Program-made: the position numbers and the translations under genes
Notes under the pieces: model-generated
Seen by the model: only the letters and a program-made list of their open reading frames with translations
Database searches by the model: none
Told to the model about the DNA's origin: nothing
DNA from: Richelia sinica FACHB-800
Lineage (GTDB): Bacteria; Cyanobacteriota; Cyanobacteriia; Cyanobacteriales; Nostocaceae
Assembly: GCF_014698825.1 (NCBI RefSeq)
Contig: NZ_JACJTT010000007.1
Span: forward strand, 1-64,000
DNA length: 64,000 nucleotides
Direction of reading: 5' to 3'
Part shown: positions 27,853 through 38,400 of the stretch, in pieces
How the letters are laid out: each line of letters begins with the position of its first letter
Position numbering within the stretch: position 1 is the first letter of the stretch

Positions 27853-28704
27853 ATGATCGGAGAAAAGCCCATACAAGAATATTTGTTTCTTAATGAAACA
27901 GAGGGACATTTAAAACACGAAGATTATATTAATTGTCCTGCTACTGCTTTTCTAAAATTTTGTATGAATGCCAAAGACTCTATTGAATATTGCAAAGAAA
28001 ATTTTCCCAAGTATCCTAGCACAGATTCTTCTGAAGCATACAATAAATTAAATAAAGAAAGTCATGTGATGATTCAGATTTTCTTAAATTCAATTTTAGC
28101 GTCTCTGATGGGCCATTTTGAAACATACCAAAAATATCTTTTTGCAGGAGTTTTTGAGAGAAGTATATATTTAAGAGATTTTAAGTCAGGAGATTTTTTT
28201 AGAACTGTGGATACTAGATACAAAGATAATGGAGGATTTGTACAAATAGACCCCAATCATCTGCTGGGATATAGAGGAGAAGATAGTGCATCTACAGGAG
28301 TTATACTATCTGATACTTTAAAAGGTTGGCACGAGCCAACACAGGTAAATAAATATATAAAAGCTTTTGGATTTCAAGTTGATTTTTATACTGGTGACGA
28401 TATAAAAGATTTGCAATGTCTTTGGCAATTACGCCACTCTATAGTTCATACAGCCGGAACTATCACAAAACCAGATGCACTAAAAGTTAAGCAATTAAGC
28501 AATTTTTCTGGAAAAAATATTGTTTTAACCAATAAATTCATATATGAACTATCAAAACGAATGCATAGTCTTGTAAAGGGTGCTAATAATAGACTTCAAG
28601 ATAAATTTATGCAAAACATTAGAGATGATATTAGTGAATCTGAAAAAGAAAAGATCATCGCTTTTTTTAAAGTGGATTCAAGTAATCCGAAATGGCTTCA
28701 GTAG
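27853..28704 (+). CDS. Orphan HEPN-motif protein, function unknown
   Basis: 283 residues, soluble, rich in Lys, Asp and Asn and more AT-rich than its neighbours. The stretch LRHSIVHTAG contains R194-x4-H199, the RxxxxH motif that forms the active site of HEPN ribonucleases. The long helix before it (about 70-105) and the one around 182-200 fit a HEPN four-helix bundle, as in RiboL-PSP or MAE_28990-type proteins. No nucleotidyltransferase (MNT) antitoxin gene lies beside it. The next frame is a broken acetyltransferase remnant, so this looks like a small accessory patch. An RNase or defence role is inference. Confidence 0.65.
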   Translation: MIGEKPIQEYLFLNETEGHLKHEDYINCPATAFLKFCMNAKDSIEYCKENFPKYPSTDSSEAYNKLNKESHVMIQIFLNSILASLMGHFETYQKYLFAGVFERSIYLRDFKSGDFFRTVDTRYKDNGGFVQIDPNHLLGYRGEDSASTGVILSDTLKGWHEPTQVNKYIKAFGFQVDFYTGDDIKDLQCLWQLRHSIVHTAGTITKPDALKVKQLSNFSGKNIVLTNKFIYELSKRMHSLVKGANNRLQDKFMQNIRDDISESEKEKIIAFFKVDSSNPKWLQ

Positions 28705-28723
28705 CTTCAGTAAAATTGATGGC

Positions 28724-28867
28724 TCACACAGAAAAGTCCATATAACTGATCAAGTTACCAATGGATGGTGCTTGATTACTATTATTATATTCAATTAAAT
28801 GGTTGATGACAGTCTTAATAGCATCTGGCTGAGGATGCTCTTCAACAATAATTCTTAGCTCTGCCAT
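28724..28867 (-). pseudogene. Remnant of a GNAT-type N-acetyltransferase N-terminus
   Basis: A 47-codon frame on the minus strand begins MAELRIIVEEHPQPDAIKTV and continues HLIEYNNSNQAPS. The pattern IVEExPxPxxIxxVxxxLxxYN is the usual start of small GNAT acetyltransferases. After about residue 38 the similarity fades (GNLISYMDFSV) and a stop follows, with no acetyl-CoA-binding R/QxxGxG/A downstream. It is therefore probably a decayed gene. It is convergent with the HEPN-motif gene, with 19 bases between their stops. Confidence 0.45.
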
Positions 28868-29116
28868 CTGAGTTATCAACGCTCAACAGCGCTAGAATAA
28901 CACGAAATTTTGCTAACAACCTATGACAGAGGCTTCGTTGCTAGTTAATACGTTTTTCTCAGATTTTGTTTAGCAGTAATAGAATAGGAGCGATCGCTTT
29001 CATCACAGACTACCTCTATCTACAGATAGACTTGAAGTAGTTAATTTGACAGATTACGCCCGAAAACCGCTGTATTCAGAAGAGATTCTTAGCAATTACA
29101 AGCTTGTAAAATTTTT

Positions 29117-31228
29117 ATGGTTTCTCAAATTCGCTTTTTGATGTGCGCTCCCGACCATTATGATGTTGACTATGTGATAAACCCGTGGATGGAAGGGAAT
29201 ATCCACAAGTCGTCACGCGATCGCGCCGTAGAGCAGTGGAATAAATTATACCAAGTCATTAAATCCCATGCAGTTGTAGATTTAGTGAAACCAGAAAAGG
29301 GTTGGCCAGATATGGTATTTACTGCCAACGCTGGTTTGGTTTTAGGAGAAAATGTAGTTTTAAGCCGATTTTTACATAAAGAACGGCAAGGAGAAGAACC
29401 GTATTTTCAACAGTGGTTTGAGCAAAACGGTTATAATGTATACGTTCTGCCCAAAGACCTACCCTTTGAAGGTGCTGGTGATGCGCTTCTCGACCGAGAA
29501 GGACGGTGGTTATGGGCCGGATACGGTTTCCGTTCTGAGTTAGATTCTCATCCTTATTTAGCCAAGTGGTTAGATATTGAGGTACTTTCCCTGCGATTGA
29601 TAGATGAACGGTTCTATCATCTTGATACCTGCTTTTGTCCCTTAGCAAATGGTTATTTGCTGTATTATCCTGGTGCCTTTGACTCCTATTCCAATCGGTT
29701 AATTGAAATGCGGGTCGCACCAGAGAAGCGTATTGCTATTGCTGAAGCTGATGCTGTCAATTTCGCTTGTAATGCGGTGAATGTGGAAAGCATCATCATC
29801 ATGAACAAAGCGAGTGATAGCTTAAAAACCAGATTAGGGGAAGTGGGTTTTCAAGTGATTGAAACACCCCTAACAGAATTCCTGAAAGCTGGTGGTGCGG
29901 CTAAATGCTTGACTTTGCGGGTAACGGAACCTGTAGTGGAAGAAGTCCACGCTACCACCCAAGTAGAAAGCCGGATTATTCGTTTAGAAGGGCATTTACT
30001 TGATTCTGGTTTGATTAATCGCGCTTTAGATTTAATCGTTGACTCTGGTGGTAGTTTCCAAGTTATGAATTTTAACTTGGGAGAACAACGACAAAGTACA
30101 TCTGCTGCGGAAGTGAGGGTAACAGCACCATCCCACGATGTGATGGAAGAAATTATCTCTCAATTGATTGATTTAGGCGCAGTAGATTTACCCCAAGATG
30201 AAAAGGATGCCAAGCTGGAACCAGTGGTACAAGCTGGTGTAGCACCGGATGATTTCTATGTCAGCACCATTTATCCTACGGAAGTGCGGGTCAATGGGGA
30301 ATGGTTGAAAGTAGAAATTCAGCGCATGGATGGCGCGATCGCTATTTCCCAAACCGCCAATGGTATAGTAGCAAGATGTAAAATTTTGCGTGACTTAGAA
30401 GTTGGGGAACAGGTAGTAGTTGATGTGCAAGGTATCCGCACTATCCGTAAACCAGAATCCCGCGAACAACGCAATGCTCAAGAATTTAGCTTTATGTCTT
30501 CTGGTGTTTCTAGTGAACGCCGAGTAGAATTAGTAGTTGAACAAGTAGCGTGGGAATTACGGAAAATTCGTGATGCTGGTGGTAAAGTAGTTGTCACCGC
30601 TGGCCCTGTGGTGATTCACACTGGTGGTGGTGAACATCTATCACGATTAATTCGCGAAGGCTATGTACAAGGACTTTTAGGCGGTAATGCGATCGCAGTC
30701 CACGACATCGAGCAAAATATAATGGGAACTTCCCTTGGTGTGGACATGAAGCGGGGTGTAGCTGTCAGAGGAGGACATCGACACCACCTCAAGGTAATTA
30801 ACACCGTCCGTCGTTACGGTAGCATCGCTAAAGCTGTGGATGGGGGAGTTATCAAGAGTGGGATTATGTATGAATGTGTGAAAAATAACGTTCCCTTTGT
30901 TCTTGCGGGTTCCATTCGCGATGACGGGCCCCTCCCAGACACCATGATGAACTTAATTCAAGCACAGCAAGAATACGCCAAAATTATCCAAGGTGCAGAG
31001 ATGATTTTGATGTTGTCTTCTATGCTGCATTCCATTGGTGTGGGGAATATGACACCTGCGGGAGTGAAGATGGTCTGTGTGGATATTAACCCAGCGGTTG
31101 TGACAAAATTGAGTGATCGCGGTTCAATAGAATCAGTAGGTGTAGTAACTGATGTGGGTTTATTCCTGAGTTTGTTAATTCAGCAGTTGGATAAGTTGAC
31201 AAGTCCCTATGTTGCTAAGGTAGTTTAA
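29117..31228 (+). CDS. argZ: Bifunctional arginine dihydrolase / ornithine cyclodeaminase
   Basis: 703 residues; called AgrE in Anabaena and ArgZ in Synechocystis. The N-terminal domain hydrolyses arginine to ornithine, CO2 and ammonia. The catalytic residues fall at their published positions, N71, H168 and C264 (GGAAKCLTL). The C-terminal LOR/SDH-type domain, with an NAD-binding stretch near GLLGGNAIAVHDIE, turns ornithine into proline with ammonia release. The pair is central to mobilising nitrogen from arginine and cyanophycin. All landmarks are intact and the length is standard. The ATG is preceded by a spacer with no clear Shine-Dalgarno sequence. I looked for an NtcA box (GTA-N8-TAC) just upstream and did not find one. 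Confidence 0.96.
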   Translation: MVSQIRFLMCAPDHYDVDYVINPWMEGNIHKSSRDRAVEQWNKLYQVIKSHAVVDLVKPEKGWPDMVFTANAGLVLGENVVLSRFLHKERQGEEPYFQQWFEQNGYNVYVLPKDLPFEGAGDALLDREGRWLWAGYGFRSELDSHPYLAKWLDIEVLSLRLIDERFYHLDTCFCPLANGYLLYYPGAFDSYSNRLIEMRVAPEKRIAIAEADAVNFACNAVNVESIIIMNKASDSLKTRLGEVGFQVIETPLTEFLKAGGAAKCLTLRVTEPVVEEVHATTQVESRIIRLEGHLLDSGLINRALDLIVDSGGSFQVMNFNLGEQRQSTSAAEVRVTAPSHDVMEEIISQLIDLGAVDLPQDEKDAKLEPVVQAGVAPDDFYVSTIYPTEVRVNGEWLKVEIQRMDGAIAISQTANGIVARCKILRDLEVGEQVVVDVQGIRTIRKPESREQRNAQEFSFMSSGVSSERRVELVVEQVAWELRKIRDAGGKVVVTAGPVVIHTGGGEHLSRLIREGYVQGLLGGNAIAVHDIEQNIMGTSLGVDMKRGVAVRGGHRHHLKVINTVRRYGSIAKAVDGGVIKSGIMYECVKNNVPFVLAGSIRDDGPLPDTMMNLIQAQQEYAKIIQGAEMILMLSSMLHSIGVGNMTPAGVKMVCVDINPAVVTKLSDRGSIESVGVVTDVGLFLSLLIQQLDKLTSPYVAKVV

Positions 31229-31249
31229 AGCAGGTTTCGCGCAAAGGCG

Positions 31250-31298
31250 CAAAGACGCAAAAGGTTTTTCTTTGCGTTTTTGTGTCTTTGTTTTTTTC
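31250..31298 (+). terminator. Probable terminator after argZ
   Basis: CAAAGACGCAAAAGG (from 31250) can pair imperfectly with CTTTGCGT and GTCTTTG further on (31270-31290), followed by TTTTTTT. It lies about 20 bases after the argZ stop. The arm resembles the GCGCAAAGGCGCAAAGACGC repeats common in cyanobacterial spacers. Confidence 0.45.
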
Positions 31299-31600
31299 AT
31301 AATGAGAAATTAGAAGTTTATCATTTAGTAGATTTTTCTTACCAAAAAATGCAGCCTAACGAACATGGACATTATCCAATTCCCCCTTTAGGTGTAGAAT
31401 TAGGTCTATGGCAAGGAAGTTATTTAAATAATTCTGAGCAACTTTGGCTACGTTGGTGGGATAAGGAAGGTAATTTATTATTAGTGGGTAAAGAAGAAGC
31501 CCAATTAGAAAGACTAAGGGCTGAACAAGCAGAACGCAAAGCGCCACCATTAGCAGTAAAATTGCGAGAAATGGGCATTGATCCAGATACAATAGATTAA
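31280..31600 (+). pseudogene. C-terminal fragment of a Uma2-family protein
   Basis: From about 31310 the frame reads LVDFSYQKMQPNEHGHYPIP, LGLWQGSYLNN and LRWWDKEGNLLL, then a Glu/Arg-rich coiled coil and LREMGIDPDTID. This is the typical C-terminal half of cyanobacterial Uma2 proteins (PD-(D/E)XK-like fold). The N-terminal catalytic half is missing; the frame instead begins in the T-rich terminator region after argZ. It is therefore a relic, although a short translated protein cannot be excluded. A complete Uma2 protein lies at 48289-48909. Confidence 0.65.
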
Positions 31601-31626
31601 GAAGTTTTTCGCCCAAAGTAAGGAAT

Positions 31627-32133
31627 ATGCAAAGGGTAGTTTTATCAAGAGAGTTACAAGTTAATTGGGTAAGTTTTCTTGCCGATTTTCTGTTGGTAGG
31701 TATGGTATTTGGCCCACCAATTGCTCCTTTTTTAGCTGCCTCTGGCGTGTTTTTGCTTCCTGGTATTGCGGATATCATTTACTTTATGGGTAATCATGTT
31801 TGTCCGCAACCGACAATGGGATTGGAGTTAGCACCACCGTTTATTATGGCAGTATGTATGCGGTGTTATGGTACAGTAACGGGTTTGTTAATTACCCGGT
31901 TACTGTATGCGGTAACAGGAGGTAAAGGTTTTTATTGGTTACATCAATACGGTTGGAGTGGTGCGGCTTTAGCTAGTGTATTGATGATGGCTTATCCTTT
32001 AGAATTAGCAGCACAAATTTTCGGTGTATGGGATTTTAATAATTATATTGTTACGCCTTTCGGTTTAATTACAGGTTTGGCTTGGGGCTTATTTGCTATG
32101 CCACTTTATCATGGATGGAATGATAAAAAATAA
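31627..32133 (+). CDS. DUF2085 membrane protein
   Basis: 168 residues, with four or five hydrophobic helices. The motif HVCPQPTMGL, then MAVCMRCYGTVTGL, gives the conserved cysteines of DUF2085, with the CxRCxG pattern reading CMRCYG. This suggests a metal or redox site at the membrane, but no activity is known. It starts 26 bases after the Uma2 fragment and could share a transcript with it. The start is ATG 31627, with AAGGAATATGC before it giving a good ribosome binding site. Confidence 0.85.
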   Translation: MQRVVLSRELQVNWVSFLADFLLVGMVFGPPIAPFLAASGVFLLPGIADIIYFMGNHVCPQPTMGLELAPPFIMAVCMRCYGTVTGLLITRLLYAVTGGKGFYWLHQYGWSGAALASVLMMAYPLELAAQIFGVWDFNNYIVTPFGLITGLAWGLFAMPLYHGWNDKK

Positions 32134-32199
32134 CCCAGTAAATATTTTTTTCTTTTTCTTTTTGTGACTCATATTATGTTCGGTAAATCACCCTTAATA

Positions 32200-32276
32200 T
32201 GTCATTGTGAGTGCAATGTATTGGAACGACGAAATCGTAAGATTTTTGGGATTGTTTCCCCACATTCGTAATGACA
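32200..32276. repeat. 77-base MITE-like inverted-repeat element
   Basis: It begins TGTCATTGTGA (32200-32210) and ends TCGTAATGACA (32266-32276), whose complement is TGTCATTACGA, so the ends are inverted repeats with two mismatches. The interior, with GAAATCGTAAGATTTTTGGG, matches the GTCATTGCGAGC-type element seen in many bacterial genomes. There is no coding capacity. Confidence 0.65.
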
Positions 32277-32321
32277 ACCATTTAAAAGTACATATATCAT
32301 TCCCACATTTTTTATCAGAAA

Positions 32322-32357
32322 AAACCTCTTTTCTCTTCTATCTGAGAAAAGAGGTTT
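32322..32357 (-). terminator. Strong terminator of the RTX-like gene, likely bidirectional
   Basis: AAACCTCTTTTCTC (32322-32335) and GAGAAAAGAGGTTT (32344-32357) form a perfect 14-bp stem with an 8-base loop. Read on the minus strand the stem is followed by TTTTTCTGAT, and the RTX stop is 45 bases before it. Confidence 0.8.
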
Positions 32358-32401
32358 GTAACTTATATTTTTTGGTCAGAAATCTTTCCTTTCCTCCTCG
32401 A

Positions 32402-35400
32402 CTAAGCAACTATATCAATAGCGGAAATGGCCTGACTAGCACTTGTAACATTAAAGCCGATAAACAGTTGCACAGCCACTTGTGTACCACTACCATCAGC
32501 ATCAAAGAAGAGATTTGTACCATTGGTGAAGAACCGCGTTGTGCCTTGAGTTGCGCTAGCTACACTAAATTCAATCTGAGCAGTTACCAACACTGAACCT
32601 GCAACCAGTCCACCACCAAAGCCAGCAGCAGAAATCACTACCTTATCACTTTGGGTAATATTAAAATCAGTGATAGTATCAATACCTTCAGTAGTATTGT
32701 TGCGGTTAAATCTATCAGCACCTAAACCACCTATCACAGTATCATTACCTAAACCACCAGTGAAGTTTTCACTAGCTGAACCACCAGTCATAGTGTCATT
32801 AAAGCTAGAACCATTAACCCCTTCAAACCCAGCTAGCACATCACTACCACCACCTCCAGTGGCAGTATTGGTATTCAGGTTCACATTGACAGCAGATGTT
32901 ACGCCAGCATAATCAACCACATCCACACCACTACCACCATTCAGGCTATCATTGCCTAAACCACCAATCAGGGTTTCATTGCCTGTGCTTCCTACAATGG
33001 TGTCATTAAAAGCTGAACCATAAACACATTCAAAACCAGCTAGGTTATCTGTTCCTGCTGCACCTGTAGCCGTGTTGGTATTCAGGTCAACATTTACTGC
33101 TCCTGTAGCATTGCTGTAGCTAGCCAAATCTATACCAATACCACCATTGAGGCTGTCGTTTCCTAGCCCACCATTTAGGGTTTCATTACCTGCACCACCT
33201 ACAACGGTATCATTTAAGCTAGATCCATTGATTACTTCAATGCCAGAAATAATGTCAACATCAGTACCATTAGTTGCAGTCCCATTATTTAAATTGACAT
33301 TGACTCCCGCAGTAGCATCATTAAAGTTAGCTGTATCAATGCCAGCACCACCTGACATAATGTCACTACCTACACCACCAGTGAAGTAGTCATTGCCAGC
33401 GTTACCTACTAAAACATCATTACCAACAGCACCAGTAAAGGTGTCATTTCCACTGCTACCAGTGAAGCCATCGTCAAAGTTGGAACCTGTAGCTCCTTCA
33501 AAACCAGTGACTACATCATTACCATCTGCCCCGGAGGCTGTACCAGTTGCTAAGTTAACGGTTACACCACCAGTGGCATTAGCATAACTGACAATATCAG
33601 AGCCAGAGCCACCATTCAAAGAATCGTTACCTAAACTACCATTGATAGTGTCACTGGCTGCACTACCAGTGATGGTGTCACTGAAGCTAGAACCAACGAC
33701 GGCTTCTATACTGGATAAATTATCAGCACCTGCTCCACCTGTAGCAGTGTTAGTGGTGAGGTTAACATTCACACCATAATTAGCAGCATTGTAGTTAGCG
33801 GTATCAATACCATCGCCTCCTACTAAACTGTCGTTGCCTAGTCCACCTACAACTTGGTCATTTCCACCACCACCAATGATAGTTTCGTTGCCATTACTAC
33901 CGGTAAGAGTGTCGTTGTAAGCAGAACCAATGGCACTTTCTACACCACTGATGGAATCTGTGCCAGCAGCACCTGTGGCGGTTCCTGTAGTCAGGTTAAC
34001 ATTAACTGCTCCTGTGGCATTACTGTAGCTCGCCGCATCAAAACCATCTCCGCCAACTAAACTATCATTACCTAAGCCACCATTGAGGGTATCATTGCCT
34101 GTACTACCAGTGAGAGTATCATTTAAGCCAGAACCTATCACTACTTCTACGCCAGTTAAGGTATCACTACCTGCGCCACCTGTAACTGTGCCTAAGCCTA
34201 AGTTCACATTTACAGCTGTCGTCGCACCGCCATAACTTGCTGTATCCAAGCCATCGCCACCGTTGATGACATCATTACCAGTACCACCAGTAAATAAGTC
34301 GCTACCTCCACCACCTGCAAGGGTTTCATTACCAGTACCACCAGTGATGGTGTCATTGAAGTTAGAGCCAATTGCGCCTTCAAAGCCTGTTAAGGTATCT
34401 GTACCTGCTGCTCCTGTGGCTGTACTAGCACCTAAATTGACATTGACTGCACCTGTGGCTTCTGTGTAGCTAACTTGGTCTAAGCCACTACCGCCATTTA
34501 GACTATCGTTACCGCCAGCCCCAGCGATAGTATCACTAGCAGTGCTACCAGCAATTGTGTCATTAAAGTTAGAACCAATCGCCCCTTCAAAACCCGTTAA
34601 GGTATCTGTACCTGCTGCTCCTGTGGCGGTGTTGGTAGATAAATTCACAGTTACAGCACCAGTAGCAGTGATATAAGTAACTGCATCAGTACCTGTGCCA
34701 CCAACTAGGCTGTCATTACCGCCTCCACCTCCCAAGGTTTCATTGCCAATACCACCAGCGATGGTGTCGTTGAAGTTAGAACCGTAAACACATTCAATTT
34801 GTTGGAGGTTATCTGTACCTGCACCACCTGTAACTGTACCTGTACCTAAATTCACGTTAACGGCAGAACCAGCATCTGTATACACTGCTAGGTCGATACC
34901 TGCACCCCCTACTAGGGTGTCATTACCAACACCACCGTTGAGTGAATCATCTCCTGCACCGCCACTTAAACCTTCGGCACCACTACCACCAACTAGGCTA
35001 TCGCTAAAGCCAGAACCAATGGCACCTTCTATCCCAGAAAGGGTATCTATACCAGCAGCACCACTGGTGGTATTAGTGCCTAAGTTAACTGTAACTCCAC
35101 CAGTGGCATCGCTGTAATTAGCGGTGTCTGTACCTGTGCCACCGGAAACAATATCATTACCGATTCCACCCCCCAGGGTGTCGTTACCAGTACCACCAGA
35201 GAGGCTATCTGTTCCGGCCCCTCCAGAGAAAATATCGTTGTTAGCACCACCTAATAAGGTGTCATTGTAGCTAGAACCAATAGCACCTTCTACACCAGAA
35301 AGGGTATCTGTTCCCCCACCACCAGAGGTGGTATTAGTGCCTAAGTTCACAGTGACGGCGGTATTAGCATCACCATAATTGGCTTGGTCTATGCCGTCAC

Positions 35401-38400
35401 CACCAATGATAGTGTCGTTGCCTAAGCCGCCACCAAGGGTGTCGTTACCACCACCACCAGAGAGGCTATCATTACCAGCACCACCGGATAAGCCATCACT
35501 ATTTGTACCACCCAGCAGGCTATCGTTAAAGTTAGAACCAGTGACAATTTCAATTCCAGAGAGAGTATCTATACCAGCACCACCGCTAGTAGTACCTGTG
35601 GCTAAGTTAACCCTCACACCTGTGGTAGCCGTACCGTAACTGGCGGTATCAATGCCGCTGCCACCTTCTAGAACATCATTGTCTGCACCACCTGTTAAGC
35701 TATCATTGCCTTCACCACCAGCGAGGGTATCTTCTCCACCGCCACCGCTGAAGATGTCAGTACCTGTACCTCCTTTGATATCATCGCCTGAGTTAGTGCC
35801 TATGACTTGTAAACGCTCGATTTCCCAAAAATTAACGGAGTTGGTAGTACCTTGTTGGTCTACTTGCGCGGAATAAGAACCATAGAAACTGCCTTTACCA
35901 TCTCTGTTGATATTACTTTGAATGCCAAAGCCTGCGGCGGTACTAGCAGAGTAGTCAATAATGAGTAAATCATTACCTAAACCACCGTAAACCCGGTCAT
36001 CGCCACTACCAGAATTAATGGTATCGTTGCCACCAAGGGTGTAAATTGTTTCATTAAAAACTTGTTGGGTAAAGTTGATTTGGTCGTTTCCTGCACCAGT
36101 AACTAGGGTTTCAAATTGTTCAATGCCTGTAATAGTTGAGCCGTTAACTAGGTTGATGGTTGCACCGCTGTTATTGATGACCATGCCTGTGGTTTGGCTG
36201 GAAAAGTCGGCATCACGGAGGGTATCTTTACCAATTCCACCATCAATTTTGTCTACACCACCATAACTGGTAATCAGGTCTTCTCCTGCACCACCATTGA
36301 GAGTATCGCTATTTGTTCCACCAATGAGGGTGTCGGCAAAGTTTGTGCCTGTAAGTTGGAAGCGTTCAATATTAGAAAATTGGATGGAGTTAATAGCTCC
36401 AGCATTGTTAATTTGGGCAGATAAAGAGCCGTTACGTCCACCTGCACCGTTGGAAGAGGAAGAAAATTGAGTAATACCACCGTAGGTATTGGCGGAATAG
36501 TTGACTATTAAAAGGTCATTGCCACCACCACCATCAACAATATCTTGGCCTGCACCGGAATTAATGGTGTCGTTTCCGCCGGCAGTGTTGATATTTTCGT
36601 TGTTGGCTAGGGTGAAGTTAATGTTGTCGTTTCCGCTACCAGTTTCGACATTTTTGAAAAGTTCAATATTGCTAATGACTGCGCCATTGGCTGTGGTCAG
36701 ACTTGCGCCACTGTTGGTGAGGGTGACATCGTTAATGGAGCCAGAAAAATCAACAAATTCCAGTAAATCAGTTCCACCACCACCATCTAAGCGATCGCTT
36801 CCACCACCACCATCGATATAATCGAAACCATCACCTGCTAATAGGATATCAGCACCTGCGCCACCTCTGAGGGTATCCGCAAATTTAGTGCCTGTAATTT
36901 GGAAACGGTCAATATCGTAAAACTCAACGGAGTTATAGTCACCAGCACTATTAATTTGTGCCTGAATTCTGCCGCGATAGCCTTCATGGAAATATTCTGG
37001 ATACCATGGTCCTGGTTCTTCTTGAAAAGAAGAGTAGGATAGTCCACCAAAGGTGTTGGCAGAATAATCAACAATCAGTACATCGTCAGTACCGCCCCCA
37101 GAATAAACAATATCTTGCCCTAAACCAGCGTTAATAACATCATTACCGCCTCCGGCATCGATATAATCATTGGAGCGTACAGTATAAAGAATGCGGTCAT
37201 TACCTGAGCCGGTGTAGAGGTTTTTGAATAATTCCACGCCCGTAATGACTGTACCATTTGTACCAATTAAGATAGCGCCGGAATTATCCACAACTAAATC
37301 AGTGGTTTGGGCAGAGAAATCTGCTTCCTCTAAAACATCAATACCTACACCACCATTAATACTGTCAATGCCCCTACCAGAGTCGATATAATCACTACCT
37401 GCACCACCATTCAGGGTATCATTACCAAAACCGCCTTTGAGGGTGTCTGCAAAGTTAGTACCAGTAATTTGGAAACGTTCAATACCTGTGAACTCTACTT
37501 GGTCATAACTGCCGGAACCGTCTTTGTAAGCATACAATAAGCCGTAAAAACTACCTGTTTCTGCATCTTCGTTGATATTAAAGTAACTGATGCCGGGAGC
37601 ATAACTTGAACTACCTGCAAAGGTATTGGCAGAATAATCAACTACTAAAACATCATCACCACTACCACCATCAACACGGTCATATCCACTACTAGCGTTG
37701 ATGACATCATCACCATCTCCACCGTTGACAGTATCATCTCCTCCACCACCAGAAATGGTATCGTTACCAGCACCACCATCAATGCTTTCCCCAGCAGTTA
37801 AGCTAAAGTTGACTAAATCGTTGCCACTGCCTAGTTTCAACCCGCTAAAAACTTCTATGCCTTTAATGGTTAAACCATTGCTAAAGGAGAGGGTATTACC
37901 ACTATTATCAATTACCAGATTAGAGACAACGGCGGAAAAGTCAGCATCAGTTAAAACATCTGTGCCAGTGCCACCATCAATACTGTCAACTCCACCTCCA
38001 CTGGTAATGGTGTCATTTCCTCCTAAGCCTGTCAGGGTATCATTATTCACCCCTCCTCGTACATTGTCGGTCAGGTTTGTTCCTGTAATATTGAAGCGTT
38101 CAATTTTGGAAAACCTAACTGAGTCATAGTTCCAGCTAGCATCTTTGTAAGCGTAAAGTTCACCACTGTAACCAGCTAAGGCATTAGTACCGTTACTGAA
38201 ATCAAAGGAAGAGAAGACTATGCCTGGACTAGGAGAAGAGCCTGCATAGGTATTACTGGAGTAGTTGATCACGAGAATATCACTACCATCTCCACCATCA
38301 ACGGTGTCGTTTCCTAGTAAGGGGGTAAAGACATCATTACCACCATTACCTATACCATCTACAGGTAAGTTGTCATTGTTATTAGTTCCAGTAAAGTTAG

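Noticed and set aside
28970-29116. NtcA-binding site before argZ
   Set aside because: No GTA-N8-TAC spacing was found in the stretch directly upstream.
32207-32596. 129-codon plus-strand frame
   Set aside because: It runs through the MITE-like repeat, the terminator and the antisense end of the RTX gene.
32670-38129. Many plus-strand Pro/Ser/Val-rich frames inside the RTX-like gene
   Set aside because: They are the mirror of its Gly/Asp/Asn-rich repeats; their composition follows directly from the minus-strand codons.
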